Shown here: piece by piece, positions 33,844 through 44,088 of the stretch
Layout of the letters: the number at the start of each line of letters is the position of its first letter
Numbering within the stretch: position 1 is the stretch's first letter
The notes under the pieces: generated by a model
Told to the model about the DNA's origin: nothing
Databases searched by the model: none
The model's input: the letters and a program-made list of their open reading frames with translations, nothing else
NCBI GenBank assembly: GCA_007116575.1
Contig: SKIF01000051.1
Location: 1-64,000 of the forward strand
Source of the DNA: Paracoccaceae bacterium
GTDB taxonomy: Bacteria; Pseudomonadota; Alphaproteobacteria; Rhodobacterales; Rhodobacteraceae
Reading direction: 5' to 3'
DNA: 64,000 nucleotides
Translations under genes and position numbers: made by a program

Positions 33844-34620
33844 ATGTCCAAGTCATCAACTGCCAGCAAAGGCCGTCAGGGGGTGTTCACGCCGACACCC
33901 GAAGCCAAGGGCAAGGCCACCCGAAACCGGGTCATCGCCTTCTGCCTCTGGGCAGGAGCGATCGCTCTGCAACTGGTCGCGATCTTCTGGGTCATGCGCC
34001 CAAGCTTCGACGAACAGGTCGAGGCGCAGGGCTTCCCGGAGTGGCGTTTCTATCTGTTGCTCGGCTTCGTCGCTGTGATCGGGTTGCTGGCCGTCGGCGG
34101 CAATCTGCTTTGGAAACAGGCCAACCGGCTTGATCCCGCATCCGAAAGAGAGCCGGTCAAGTTCTTCATCCAGAACCAGCTCGGCGCGTTTATGACGCTC
34201 GTAGCCTTCCTGCCGCTGATCATCATGATCTTCCTGAACAAGGATATGGACAGCAAGCAAAAGGGCATTGCCGGGGGGGCGGCAGTGGTTGTGGCCGTCG
34301 TGGCGACTGTGATCGGCATCGACTTCACGCCGCTCTCGCAGGAACAGGCCGCAGTGGAGTCGCAAGTGGTCACCCAATTGGTCGGCGAGGATCGCGTCTG
34401 GTGGAGTGGGGGCGGCAATGTCATGCATCTCTGCCAGGACGTCTCTGACCTACGCAATGTGACCACCGGAATCTCCAGCGGTACGGTTGCCGAGGCTTTT
34501 GCGGCCGGCAAGACTGGCATCACACTGAACCTGACCCAGAACCTGTCGCAATGTGACCTCGCAACTCCCGCGAATATAGACGAGATCATCGACTGGGTCC
34601 GCGCTTCGCGCGGTCGGTAA
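33844..34620 (+). CDS. Predicted membrane protein of unknown function
   Basis: Four hydrophobic segments in the N-terminal half, then a soluble C-terminal part with Cys residues (HLCQD...LSQCD); start trimmed from 33820. Confidence 0.75.
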   Translation: MSKSSTASKGRQGVFTPTPEAKGKATRNRVIAFCLWAGAIALQLVAIFWVMRPSFDEQVEAQGFPEWRFYLLLGFVAVIGLLAVGGNLLWKQANRLDPASEREPVKFFIQNQLGAFMTLVAFLPLIIMIFLNKDMDSKQKGIAGGAAVVVAVVATVIGIDFTPLSQEQAAVESQVVTQLVGEDRVWWSGGGNVMHLCQDVSDLRNVTTGISSGTVAEAFAAGKTGITLNLTQNLSQCDLATPANIDEIIDWVRASRGR

Positions 34621-34979
34621 AAGTCACAGGCACATCGTCTCTCGGACATGTCTGATAAGGCATGAAATGCTGCGAGAAACAGCCTGCAGCGAGGTCATGG
34701 ATATTGAGCAACGCGCAGGGTCCCATGCGGACCAGAGCATCACGAGACTGTGTTCGCACCCGCCAACTCTCGATCACAGTGTCATCGCTATGCACAGTCT
34801 TTGCGTCTGAAAAAGCAACTCTGAACTCTAGCATCTAAAGCCCTCTGATTTGGGTGATTGATTTGCGTGCTGTTGCCTTCAGGGCAGCTTGCTGGGCGCG
34901 CTGGCTGCGGCACCGGTTTCGGTGCCAGCGCGAGAGGCAAGACAGCAAAAGGCCGCTCGCTCCTCGCACTCACCACGGG

Positions 34980-36005
34980 TCAGCAAACAGTCATCTCCGA
35001 CGCCATGTCCTCATCATCGATGACTGCCGCATCATCCCCGAGGTCAGGTTCCTTCATGAGCATCTCGGCGAAGGCCTCGTAGTCGATCATTCCGTCGCCC
35101 ATCATGCTGTCATCCATCACGCCGTCGGCCGCCATGTCGTCGCCCGCCATGTCGTCATCCATCATCGCCTGATCGAGAGCGGCAAGGATGTCTGCCACAG
35201 CAGGCCCTGCGAGGTTCGAAACCGCGCCAACAGCGTCATTCGCAAACTCGGCAAGCCCGAGCGCAGAGAAATCGAGGCCTGCCGGGTCGAGCGTCGGGTC
35301 GTTTAGCTCGAGTCCGAACCCTGCCAGCTCATCAACCGCGCCCAGCGCCTCGAAGACAATCGCGCCGTTGATCTGGATCTCGATCACATTCTGCAGCAAT
35401 TGCTGCGACAGCGCGTCCAGTTCCACGCCGTCGGGCGGGGCGAAACGTGCTTCAGTCTCTGCGACGATCTCGGGCAGGCGCACGTTGACGAAATCCGCAA
35501 ACGCTTCTTCTGCGTCAAGCGCAGCAAAGATGTTGCCAAAGCCCTCCGCCAGCGATCCCCGATTCGCCAGAATGCCTGACTCAAGCGCGCCAGCCAGGTG
35601 CTCAAGCGCGCCATCAAGGGGCTGGCCACTGTCAAGTCCGTCCTGAAACTGTGCGATCCCGTCCAACAAATCCGAACGGTCAATCATCATCGATTGCGGC
35701 AGATTCAGTGCCGCCAGAACGGCCCCGAAACCATCATCCGTGTTCTCGATGAATGCAGCCACGTTCAGAATCGCCGCGCCGTTCATGACCATCACCTCGC
35801 CCAGCTCGGCAGGATCGGGACCGTCCATGTCACCGGGTGCACCCATCATGTCGTCGCCCGCCATGTCGTCATCCATCATGGCGTCGTCCATGACGAGGGC
35901 CTCGTCTTGCAGCTCGTCGGGACGGCTTGAGCCGCTGCCGCTGCCTGACCGGGAACCAAAACCAAAAAGGCCAAACAAACCCAGGAAAAGAACAAAGAAG
36001 TTCAT
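34980..36005 (-). CDS. Asp/Met-rich acidic protein of unknown function with N-terminal hydrophobic anchor
   Basis: MNFFVLFLGLFGLFGFGSRSGSGSGSS then MDDAMMDDDMAGDDMM...; start trimmed (SD GGAGAG). Confidence 0.78.
   Translation of the reverse strand: MNFFVLFLGLFGLFGFGSRSGSGSGSSRPDELQDEALVMDDAMMDDDMAGDDMMGAPGDMDGPDPAELGEVMVMNGAAILNVAAFIENTDDGFGAVLAALNLPQSMMIDRSDLLDGIAQFQDGLDSGQPLDGALEHLAGALESGILANRGSLAEGFGNIFAALDAEEAFADFVNVRLPEIVAETEARFAPPDGVELDALSQQLLQNVIEIQINGAIVFEALGAVDELAGFGLELNDPTLDPAGLDFSALGLAEFANDAVGAVSNLAGPAVADILAALDQAMMDDDMAGDDMAADGVMDDSMMGDGMIDYEAFAEMLMKEPDLGDDAAVIDDEDMASEMTVC
35134..35165. repeat. 32-bp exact direct repeat, copy 1
   Basis: ATGTCGTCGCCCGCCATGTCGTCATCCATCAT, identical to 35848-35879. 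Confidence 0.95.
35848..35879. repeat. 32-bp exact direct repeat, copy 2
   Basis: ATGTCGTCGCCCGCCATGTCGTCATCCATCAT, encodes MMDDDMAGDDM like copy 1. Confidence 0.95.
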
Positions 36006-36218
36006 GTGCGACTCTCCACTTTCTTCGAGGAGGTAACGCCGCACATTTCATAGAAGTTTCATGAGTGCGTGTTTTTTCGTGATGTGAGCGGCATGGCAGC
36101 CGGTGATCGTGCGATGCAGATTACGGAACGGACAAGCGCCAGCCGCACTCACGAAAAAACCATTTTCACCTTCTGGCGTGTCGGTTAACGTCGCAGACAT
36201 CGATTTTCAGGGGGCATC

Positions 36219-37397
36219 ATGCGCAGTCTCAAGATACTTACTCTCACGCTGGGTCTTGCAGCCGCCACAACGGCGCAGGCGCAATCTTGCGGGGGCGATT
36301 TCGGGGCGTTTGTGAACGGGTTGCGCAGCGAGGCGGCCAATCGTGGGCAGGACCAGACGCTGATCGAGTCATTCTTTCGGGGGGTCCAGCGCAATCAGGC
36401 CGTAATCAATGCTGACCGCCGACAGGGGATCTTCCAGCGCCCGTTTCTGGATTTCTCTCGCGCGCTGATCTCGCAGAACCGGATGAATGCCGGGCGCGCC
36501 AATTACGACCGTCACCGCGCGGTGTTCGACCGCGCGCAGCGCGACTATGGCGTGCCACCGGGGATCCTGCTGGCTTTCTGGGCGTTCGAGACCGATTTCG
36601 GGGCCAATCAGGGCGATTTCAACACGGTCAATGCATTGGTCACGCTGGCCCATGACTGCCGCCGCCCCGAACTGTTCCGCCCGCAGGTCTTTGCCGCGCT
36701 CGAGATGTATCGCCGCGGCATGATGGACCCGCGCACCACCCGTGGGGCCTGGGCGGGCGAGATCGGGATGGTGCAGAAACTGCCCTCGGATATCATCGGT
36801 TACGCGGTGGATGGTGATGGCGACGGACGGATCGACCTACAGCGCTCGGCCCCCGATGCACTCCTCTCTGCAGCCGCCATGCTGCGCGGCAAGGGTTGGC
36901 GCGCGAATGAGCCATGGATGCACGAGGTCGCAATTCCGCAGGGGCTGGACCTGCGTCAGACAGGATTGCGCACCGAACTGTCGGTGAGCCAGTGGCAGCA
37001 AATGGGCGTGCGCCCCACCCATGGCAGCCTGCCTGCGGGCAATCTGCGCGCCTCGATCATCCTGCCGCAGGGCCATCGTGGCCCGGCCTTCATGGTGTTC
37101 CACAACTATCGTACGCTGTTCGAATGGAACCAGAGCTTCATCTACGTCACCACGGCAGCCTATTTCGCCACCCGGCTGATGGGCGCGCCGGTTTATCAGG
37201 CTGGCAACCCCGAACAGGGGCTCAATCAGGACCAGATGCGCCAGTTGCAGGAACGGCTGACGCGGCGCGGGTTCGATGTCGGCGGCATTGACGGCATTCT
37301 TGGGGCCAATACCCGCGCCGCCGTGCAGGATGTGCAGGCTCAACTAGGCATGCCCGCCGATGGCTGGCCGACACCTCAGCTTTTGCGTGCGCTGTAG
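36219..37397 (+). CDS. Lytic murein transglycosylase (MltB-like) with C-terminal peptidoglycan-binding domain
   Basis: Signal peptide; GVPPGILLAFWAFETDFGANQGDFNT; C-terminal LTRRGFDVGGIDGILGANTRAAVQDVQ. Confidence 0.92.
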   Translation: MRSLKILTLTLGLAAATTAQAQSCGGDFGAFVNGLRSEAANRGQDQTLIESFFRGVQRNQAVINADRRQGIFQRPFLDFSRALISQNRMNAGRANYDRHRAVFDRAQRDYGVPPGILLAFWAFETDFGANQGDFNTVNALVTLAHDCRRPELFRPQVFAALEMYRRGMMDPRTTRGAWAGEIGMVQKLPSDIIGYAVDGDGDGRIDLQRSAPDALLSAAAMLRGKGWRANEPWMHEVAIPQGLDLRQTGLRTELSVSQWQQMGVRPTHGSLPAGNLRASIILPQGHRGPAFMVFHNYRTLFEWNQSFIYVTTAAYFATRLMGAPVYQAGNPEQGLNQDQMRQLQERLTRRGFDVGGIDGILGANTRAAVQDVQAQLGMPADGWPTPQLLRAL

Positions 37398-37510
37398 TCC
37401 CGGCCTGAACGGGTCGATTTTGCTTGGTTTTGCGCGGGTTTTCTTTCAATCTCTGATCGGCGCAATTTGTCGCGCCCCAGTCTGTCAGAACAATGAATAG
37501 GGAGTATCTT

Positions 37511-37852
37511 ATGGGACGTCGGGACGAATTGATCGAACGCTATGCCAGAGACCTGCGCGAGAAGATCGGGGTCGAACCGGATATGGAGCTTTTGCGCAAG
37601 GTCACGATCGGTTGCGGACCCTCGATCTACAATGCCGATGCCAGCACTGTCGCGATGACCCAGCAACACGAGCTTGACACGGTGCGGCGCAATTTCCTGA
37701 TGAAGAAACTCGGTCTGCCCGACGGTCAGGAATTGCGCGACGCCATCGACGCGGTGATGGAGCAATATGGCCGCTCCGAGCGCAACAAGTATCGCGCGGT
37801 GGTCTATTATCTGCTGACACGGCATTTCGGCAAGGAAAGCGTCTACGACTGA
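37511..37852 (+). CDS. DUF2853 family protein
   Basis: MGRRDELIERYARDLREKIGVEPD...YYLLTRHFGKESVY; start trimmed from 37493 (SD GGAG). Confidence 0.85.
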   Translation: MGRRDELIERYARDLREKIGVEPDMELLRKVTIGCGPSIYNADASTVAMTQQHELDTVRRNFLMKKLGLPDGQELRDAIDAVMEQYGRSERNKYRAVVYYLLTRHFGKESVYD

Positions 37853-37994
37853 CGCAGCCGAAGGTTAACAGGAACGCTAAAATACGCGAGACTTTGGGCT
37901 TGCCCGACGGCGGCGCTTTCGGGATACTCGAGTCACCTGGTCAGGATGACCGGAGTCTTAGCTTCCCGTGATGTGAAGGGCACGTGGGTGAGTG

Positions 37995-38018
37995 GGGGTT
38001 CCGGTTCTCCGGAACCCC
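37995..38018. terminator. Strong hairpin in the DUF2853-lon intergenic region
   Basis: GGGGTTCCGG-TTCT-CCGGAACCCC perfect 10-bp stem; weak T-tract. Confidence 0.5.
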
Positions 38019-38200
38019 GTCTTCATATGCAGTGTCCGGATGCGCCTTGCACGCAAGGACCGGTCCTTCGCGCAGACCCGGTGCACAAGGCCACAACGCG
38101 TCACTTCGTGAGCCCCCGCCACATCGCGGTCATACCCTTGCCGCATTGCCCCTGTCATCACGACAGCGCCGATGTCAGCTCCGCCAGCCCATAATGACGG

Positions 38201-38230
38201 CTTGAAAATCGCCCCGCCAGCCCACAGATT
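38201..38230 (+). promoter_or_regulatory. Candidate sigma-32/RpoH-type promoter of lon
   Basis: CTTGAAA, 13-nt spacer, CCCACAGATT; 36-65 nt upstream of the lon ATG. Confidence 0.5.
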
Positions 38231-38266
38231 AGCGGCAACCCACGCATTCGAACCGAGGATCGCAGA

Positions 38267-40672
38267 ATGACCGATGTCACCCGCCACCCCGTCCTGCCGC
38301 TGCGCGATATGGTGGTGTTTCCGCACATGATCGTGCCACTCTTTGTCGGCCGCGAAAAATCCGTGCGTGCGCTGGAAGCGGTGATGGCCGGGGAGTCTCA
38401 GATCCTGTTGGTGTCGCAGAAGGATCATGCGCAGGAAGACCCGGGCGAGGAAGATATCTTCCGCGTCGGTGTACTGGCGAATGTACTGCAACTGCTCAAG
38501 CTGCCAGATGGTACGGTCAAGGTACTGGTCGAGGGGCAGAATCGTGTACGCATTGACAGCTTCGCCCCGAATGAAGAGTTTTTTGAGGCAGAGGCCACGC
38601 TGCTGCCCGAGCAAGAGGGCGACCCCGCCGCGATCAAGGCACTGATGCGCTCGGTGCAGAACGAATTCGAACGTTATGCCAAGGTCCGCAAGAACATTCC
38701 CGACGAGGCGCTGACCGCGATCGCCGAAGCCAGCGATCCGTCAGTTCTGGCCGATCTGGCTGCCGGGCATTTGGGCGCGGATGTAGCGCAGAAGCAGAAG
38801 CTTCTGGAGACCGGCAACACGGCGCAACGGCTGGAAGAGATTTACGGGCTGATGCAGGGCGAATTGTCAGTGCTGCAGGTCGAGCGCAAGATCAAGAGCC
38901 GCGTGAAAAGCCAGATGGAGCGCACCCAGCGCGAGTATTACCTGAATGAGCAGATGAAGGCCATTCAGAAGGAACTCGGCGACGGCGAGGACGGCCAGAA
39001 CGAAATCAAGGAACTGGAAGAGCGTATCGCGGCCACCAAGCTGAGCAAGGAGGCGCGCGACAAGGCCGAAGCCGAGCTGAAGAAGCTCAAGTCCATGTCG
39101 CCCATGTCGGCCGAGGCCACAGTGGTGCGCAATTATCTCGACTGGATGCTTTCGATCCCCTGGGGTGTGAAAAGCCGCGTCAAGAAGGACCTGAACCGCG
39201 CGCAGGACATCCTTGATGCCGATCACTACAGCCTCGAAAAGGTCAAGGAACGCATAGTCGAGTATCTCGCCGTGCAGGCTCGCTCGGCCAAGCTCAAGGG
39301 CCCGATCATGTGTCTTGTGGGCCCTCCGGGCGTGGGCAAGACCTCGCTGGGCCGCTCGGTCGCAAGGGCCACGGGGCGTGAATTCATCCGAATCTCGCTT
39401 GGCGGCGTGCGTGATGAATCCGAGATCCGCGGCCATCGGCGCACCTATATCGGCTCGATGCCCGGCAAGATCATTCAGGCGCTGAAGAAAGCCAAGACCA
39501 CCAACCCGCTGATCCTGCTCGATGAGATCGACAAGATGGGGCAGGATTTCCGCGGCGACCCGGCCTCGGCCATGCTCGAAGTGCTGGACCCGGAACAGAA
39601 CTCGACCTTTGTCGATCACTATCTGGAAGTGGAATATGACCTCTCGAATGTCATGTTCCTGACCACGGCGAACAGCTACAACATGCCGTCGCCGCTCTTG
39701 GACCGGATGGAGATTATTCCGCTGTCGGGCTATACCGAGGATGAGAAGCTGGAAATCGCGCGCCGCCACCTGCTGCCCAAGACGATCAAGAATCATGGGC
39801 TGCGCAAGGGCGAGCTGACGATTTCCGATGCAGCCATCATGGAAGTGATCCGCCGCTATACCCGCGAGGCCGGGGTGCGCAATCTGGAACGCGAGTTGAA
39901 CAAGATCGCGCGCAAGGCCGTGACCAAGATCGTAAAGAAGGAAACCGCAAAGGTGATCGTCGCGCGCGACAATCTGGCCGATTTCCTGGGCGTACCGCGG
40001 CACAAATTCGGGCTGGCCGAGAAGGAAGACCAGATCGGCGTTGTCACCGGGCTGGCCTGGACGCAGGTGGGCGGCGATCTGCTGCAGATCGAGGCGTTGC
40101 GCTTGCCTGGCAAGGGCCGGATGAAAACCACCGGCAAGCTGGGCGATGTGATGAAGGAATCGATCGACGCGGCCAATTCCTTCGTGCGCTCCATCGCGCC
40201 ACAAATCGGGGTCAAGCCGCCGCGCTTCGACACGCTCGACATCCATGTGCATGTGCCCGAAGGCGCCACACCCAAGGATGGGCCAAGCGCAGGCGTGGCC
40301 ATGGTGACCTCCATCGTCTCAGTGCTGACCCAGATCCCGGTGCGCAAGGATATCGCCATGACCGGCGAGGTGACCCTGCGCGGCAATGTGCTGGCCATCG
40401 GCGGGCTGAAGGAAAAGCTGCTGGCGGCGCTGCGCGGCGGGATCACGACAGTCCTGATCCCTGAAGAGAACGCCAAGGACCTGCCCGAGATCCCCGACAA
40501 TGTGAAGGAGGGTCTGACAATCATCCCAGTTGCCCATGTCTCCGACGTGCTGCGCCACGCGCTGGTGAACGAGCCGACCCCGATCGACTGGGACGAAGCC
40601 GCCGAGGAAGCCTCACGCCTGGCCCGACTGACAGCCGAGTCAGGCAGGGAAAGCCCGCGCGCGGCCCATTGA
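38267..40672 (+). CDS. lon: ATP-dependent protease La
   Basis: [33 protein letters not shown]; catalytic region [11 protein letters not shown]. Confidence 0.98.
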   Translation: MTDVTRHPVLPLRDMVVFPHMIVPLFVGREKSVRALEAVMAGESQILLVSQKDHAQEDPGEEDIFRVGVLANVLQLLKLPDGTVKVLVEGQNRVRIDSFAPNEEFFEAEATLLPEQEGDPAAIKALMRSVQNEFERYAKVRKNIPDEALTAIAEASDPSVLADLAAGHLGADVAQKQKLLETGNTAQRLEEIYGLMQGELSVLQVERKIKSRVKSQMERTQREYYLNEQMKAIQKELGDGEDGQNEIKELEERIAATKLSKEARDKAEAELKKLKSMSPMSAEATVVRNYLDWMLSIPWGVKSRVKKDLNRAQDILDADHYSLEKVKERIVEYLAVQARSAKLKGPIMCLVGPPGVGKTSLGRSVARATGREFIRISLGGVRDESEIRGHRRTYIGSMPGKIIQALKKAKTTNPLILLDEIDKMGQDFRGDPASAMLEVLDPEQNSTFVDHYLEVEYDLSNVMFLTTANSYNMPSPLLDRMEIIPLSGYTEDEKLEIARRHLLPKTIKNHGLRKGELTISDAAIMEVIRRYTREAGVRNLERELNKIARKAVTKIVKKETAKVIVARDNLADFLGVPRHKFGLAEKEDQIGVVTGLAWTQVGGDLLQIEALRLPGKGRMKTTGKLGDVMKESIDAANSFVRSIAPQIGVKPPRFDTLDIHVHVPEGATPKDGPSAGVAMVTSIVSVLTQIPVRKDIAMTGEVTLRGNVLAIGGLKEKLLAALRGGITTVLIPEENAKDLPEIPDNVKEGLTIIPVAHVSDVLRHALVNEPTPIDWDEAAEEASRLARLTAESGRESPRAAH

Positions 40673-40723
40673 GTCGGCGCGTTAGGACGCAGGCCCGTCT
40701 TGCAATAGGCCCTGGAAGAAACA

Positions 40724-40748
40724 AAACCCGGCCACTTCGGCCGGGTTT
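40724..40748 (+). terminator. Terminator of lon
   Basis: AAACCCGGCC-ACTTC-GGCCGGGTTT, then GCTATTT. Confidence 0.8.
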
Positions 40749-40939
40749 GCTATTTCCAGGCAGGTATCACAGGGGTCTGCGCGCTTTTCACGCGGGCAGC
40801 GCCTGCTCTTGCCGCGCCGCCATTGCGCATTTCCTGATGTTGCCAGCAGCGACGAGAACCGGCTTCCAGACCGCAGCGCTGTCCGCGCGAGGCCGCGCGG
40901 GCGGGTGGGTGGGGCGCGATCTCGCGCGGGCAGGCGGGG

Positions 40940-41662
40940 TCAGGCGAAGAACTGCGCCCCGTTGGCGCTGATCGTCGAACCGTTGACAAACCCTGCCTCG
41001 TCCGCAACAAGAAACGCCACGCAGCGCGCGATCTCATCGGGCTCGCCCAGACGCCCCGCCGGGATCTGGCCAATGATCGCCTCGCGCACCTTCTCGGGCA
41101 CCGCCATCACCATCTCGGTTGCGATGTAGCCAGGGCAGACCGCATTCGCCGTGATGTTGAACCGCGCGCCTTCTTGCGCAAGGCTGCGAACGATACCGAT
41201 ATCGCCCGCCTTCGTGGCCGCGTAATTCACCTGACCGAACTGGCCTTTCTGGCCATTGATCGACGAAATCACGACGACACGCCCGAACTTGCGCTCGCGC
41301 ATCCCGGGCCAGACCGGATGGATAGTGTTGAACACGCCGGTCAGGTTGGTGTCGATCACCTCTTTCCACTGTTCGGGCGACATCTTGTGAAAGGGCGCAT
41401 CGCGGGTGATCCCGGCATTGGCCACCACGATGTCGATGGGGCCCAGATCTGCCTCGACCTGCGCGATCCCGGCCTTGGACGCGTCATAATCCGCCGCGTT
41501 CCACTTATAGGTCTTGATGCCGGTCTCTTCAGTGAACTTCGCCGCCGCGTCATCATTGCCCGCATAGGTCGCGGCCACTGTGCAGCCCTGCGCCTTGAGC
41601 GCCTTTGAAATGGCCGCGCCAATGCCGCGCGATCCGCCCGTGACCAATGCCACTCGTGCCAT
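40940..41662 (-). CDS. phaB: Acetoacetyl-CoA reductase
   Basis: SDR: MARVALVTGGSRGIGAAI; YAATKAGDIG; follows a thiolase gene. Confidence 0.93.
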   Translation of the reverse strand: MARVALVTGGSRGIGAAISKALKAQGCTVAATYAGNDDAAAKFTEETGIKTYKWNAADYDASKAGIAQVEADLGPIDIVVANAGITRDAPFHKMSPEQWKEVIDTNLTGVFNTIHPVWPGMRERKFGRVVVISSINGQKGQFGQVNYAATKAGDIGIVRSLAQEGARFNITANAVCPGYIATEMVMAVPEKVREAIIGQIPAGRLGEPDEIARCVAFLVADEAGFVNGSTISANGAQFFA

Positions 41663-41755
41663 TCTGATCCCCTCCTGCCTGGAATTCTATGTCTCGAAAC
41701 AATTGCTACAGAAGCTGCGCCGCTTGCGCAAGATTATTACGCAAGCAGCAGCCAC

Positions 41756-42928
41756 TCACCGCTCGAGACACATGGCGACACCCATGCCACCACCGATGCA
41801 AAGCGTTGCCAGACCCTTCTTGGCATCACGACGCTGCATCTCGAAAAGCAAGGTGTTCAGGATGCGGCAGCCCGACGCCCCGATGGGGTGGCCAATGGCA
41901 ATTGCGCCGCCATTGACGTTCACCTTCTCCACATCCCAACCCATATCCTTGTTGACGGCACAGGCCTGCGCAGCAAAGGCTTCATTGGCCTCGATCAGGT
42001 CCAGATCCTCGGGTTTCCACCCAGCCTTGGCCAGCGCCTTGCGGCTGGCATGGATCGGCCCGACCCCCATGATCGACGGGTCCAGACCAGCGGTCGCATA
42101 GCTGGCGATCCGCGCCAGTGGCGTGAGTCCGCGTTTTTCGGCCTCTTCAGCACTCATCAGCATGACCGCTGCCGCGCCGTCATTCAGCCCCGAAGCATTG
42201 GCGGCGGTCACAGTGCCATCCTTGGTAAAGGCCGGGCGGAGTTTCTGCATTGCCTCCATCGTCGCGCCGTGGCGGATATACTCGTCATTCTCGACCACGA
42301 TATCCCCCTTGCGGGTCTTGACGGTGAAGGGCGCGATCTCATCGGCGAATTTACCCGCCTTCTGCGCAGCCTCGGCCTTGTTCTGGCTGGCCACGGCAAA
42401 GGCGTCCTGTTCCTCGCGGGTGATCTGCCATTTTTCGGCGACATTCTCGGCGGTCTGGCCCATGTGATAGCCGTTGAACGCGTCCCACAACCCGTCACGG
42501 ATCATGGAATCGATCATCTTCATGTCACCCATCTTCTGGCCCGCGCGCAGATGTGCGACATGCGGCGAAAGGGTCATGTTTTCCTGCCCGCCCGCAAGCA
42601 CGATGGCGGCGTCGCCAAGCTGGATATGCTGCGCCCCGATCGCGACCGCCCGCAGCCCCGAGCCGCAGACCTGATTGAGCGACCATGCCGCCGACTCGAT
42701 CGGAAGGCCCGCATTGACATGCGCCTGACGCGCAGGGTTCTGGCCCTGCCCGGCGGTCAGCACCTGCCCGAGAATGGTCTCGGACACCTCGGCCTTGTCG
42801 ACACCCGCGCGCGCGACCACCGCCTCAAGCACCACCGCGCCAAGGTCATGTGCCGGGGTGTTGGCAAAAGCGCCTCCGAATGAGCCGACGGCCGTACGGG
42901 CTGCGGAAACGATAACGACATTGGTCAT
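41756..42928 (-). CDS. phaA: Acetyl-CoA acetyltransferase
   Basis: [43 protein letters not shown]. Confidence 0.94.
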   Translation of the reverse strand: MTNVVIVSAARTAVGSFGGAFANTPAHDLGAVVLEAVVARAGVDKAEVSETILGQVLTAGQGQNPARQAHVNAGLPIESAAWSLNQVCGSGLRAVAIGAQHIQLGDAAIVLAGGQENMTLSPHVAHLRAGQKMGDMKMIDSMIRDGLWDAFNGYHMGQTAENVAEKWQITREEQDAFAVASQNKAEAAQKAGKFADEIAPFTVKTRKGDIVVENDEYIRHGATMEAMQKLRPAFTKDGTVTAANASGLNDGAAAVMLMSAEEAEKRGLTPLARIASYATAGLDPSIMGVGPIHASRKALAKAGWKPEDLDLIEANEAFAAQACAVNKDMGWDVEKVNVNGGAIAIGHPIGASGCRILNTLLFEMQRRDAKKGLATLCIGGGMGVAMCLER

Positions 42929-43185
42929 GGGAACTCCTCTCTCCAGTCGCGATAGCCAGACCGCGTAGCCTGTTGGTGGGCGGGCACCGGCTTTGATGTT
43001 CTTCCTGTTCTATCATGCCGGGGGCCGGGCGCAACGCACCTTGCGCCAATGCGTGCGCAACCAGTGGGCCAAGACAGGAGAATCGCGTTTGTTGTGCTAC
43101 CTTCGACAGATTGTTTCCCGCAAGTTCAGGCAACGCGATGGACTTATCGCTTTCAAATGCGTTAAGCTCGCGTTAGTGAAATGGC

Positions 43186-43512
43186 ATGGAAAACCGCCTC
43201 GCAAAATATCATCTTGGGCAGGTCGTCCGTCATCGGCGCCACGCCTTTCGGGGTGTCATCTTTGATGTCGACCCAGCTTTTTCCAATACCGAGGAATGGT
43301 ATCGCGCCATTCCCGAAGAGAGCCGCCCGCGCAAGGATCAGCCCTATTACCATCTGCTCGCGGAGAATGACGAAAATTTCTACGTTGCTTATGTGTCTGA
43401 GCAGAACCTGATTCTGGACGACACGGGCGAACCAGTCGAACACCCCGACCTCTCAGAGATTTTCGGCGACTTTCGCGACGGGCACTATCCGCTCCAGATT
43501 GCTCTGAACTGA
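43186..43512 (+). CDS. hspQ: Heat shock protein HspQ
   Basis: YHLGQVVRHRRHAFRGVIFDVDPAF...YHLLAENDENFYVAYVSEQNL. Confidence 0.92.
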   Translation: MENRLAKYHLGQVVRHRRHAFRGVIFDVDPAFSNTEEWYRAIPEESRPRKDQPYYHLLAENDENFYVAYVSEQNLILDDTGEPVEHPDLSEIFGDFRDGHYPLQIALN

Positions 43513-43588
43513 TCCTCTCGCGCCGCGTGACTGACATGCTCAGGATGCCGCGCGGCAATATGTCTGTCTGACGCCCTCATTCGGCAGA

Positions 43589-44029
43589 TCAGCGCGGGGC
43601 GCGACTCGACGCATCAATCGGGATCGTGAAGCACAGGATATTCTGGCCATTCCTGTGCTGGTAGCTGACCTTGCGTGTCAGGTTGCGGATAATGAACCAT
43701 CCATAGCCGCCCTCGTTCAACTCGGACGGGTCCGGTGCAATCTGACCCAGCAGGGACGGGTCGAATGCGATGCCCTGATCAATGATATGGCATTCCAGCG
43801 CGTGATCGGTCTGGAGAAGCTGCAGCGCGATTGTCCCGGGCTCTTTCGGGTAGCCGTGCCGGACGATATTCGTCATCACCTCGGCCAGAACCAGATTGAG
43901 ATCCTCTGCCCACTCGGACGGGATAGCGCATGTACCGAGATAGCGGTCGAGGTCGCGTAAGGTGCAACGGATATCGTCAAGCTTGCCCTGGCATTCCAGG
44001 CGCAGGACCTTGTGGCGGTCCGTCATCAT
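43589..44029 (-). CDS. Serine/threonine kinase-type anti-sigma factor (HATPase_c_2, RsbW-like)
   Basis: NLVLAEVMTNIVRHGYP; DQGIAFDP; GGYGWFIIRNL. Confidence 0.85.
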   Translation of the reverse strand: MMTDRHKVLRLECQGKLDDIRCTLRDLDRYLGTCAIPSEWAEDLNLVLAEVMTNIVRHGYPKEPGTIALQLLQTDHALECHIIDQGIAFDPSLLGQIAPDPSELNEGGYGWFIIRNLTRKVSYQHRNGQNILCFTIPIDASSRAPR

Positions 44030-44088
44030 GTCCCCCTTCCAGCCTCCCGACCTTCAAGACATACTTGCATGAGCCGCAGCACGCGCCG

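Noticed and set aside
35100-35880. Repeated catgtcgtc units resembling a short array
   Set aside because: Not CRISPR: repeats are coding, in frame (D/M tracts), with no regular spacers.
38867-40252. 461-aa ORF antisense to lon
   Set aside because: Shadow ORF; no start context or family resemblance.
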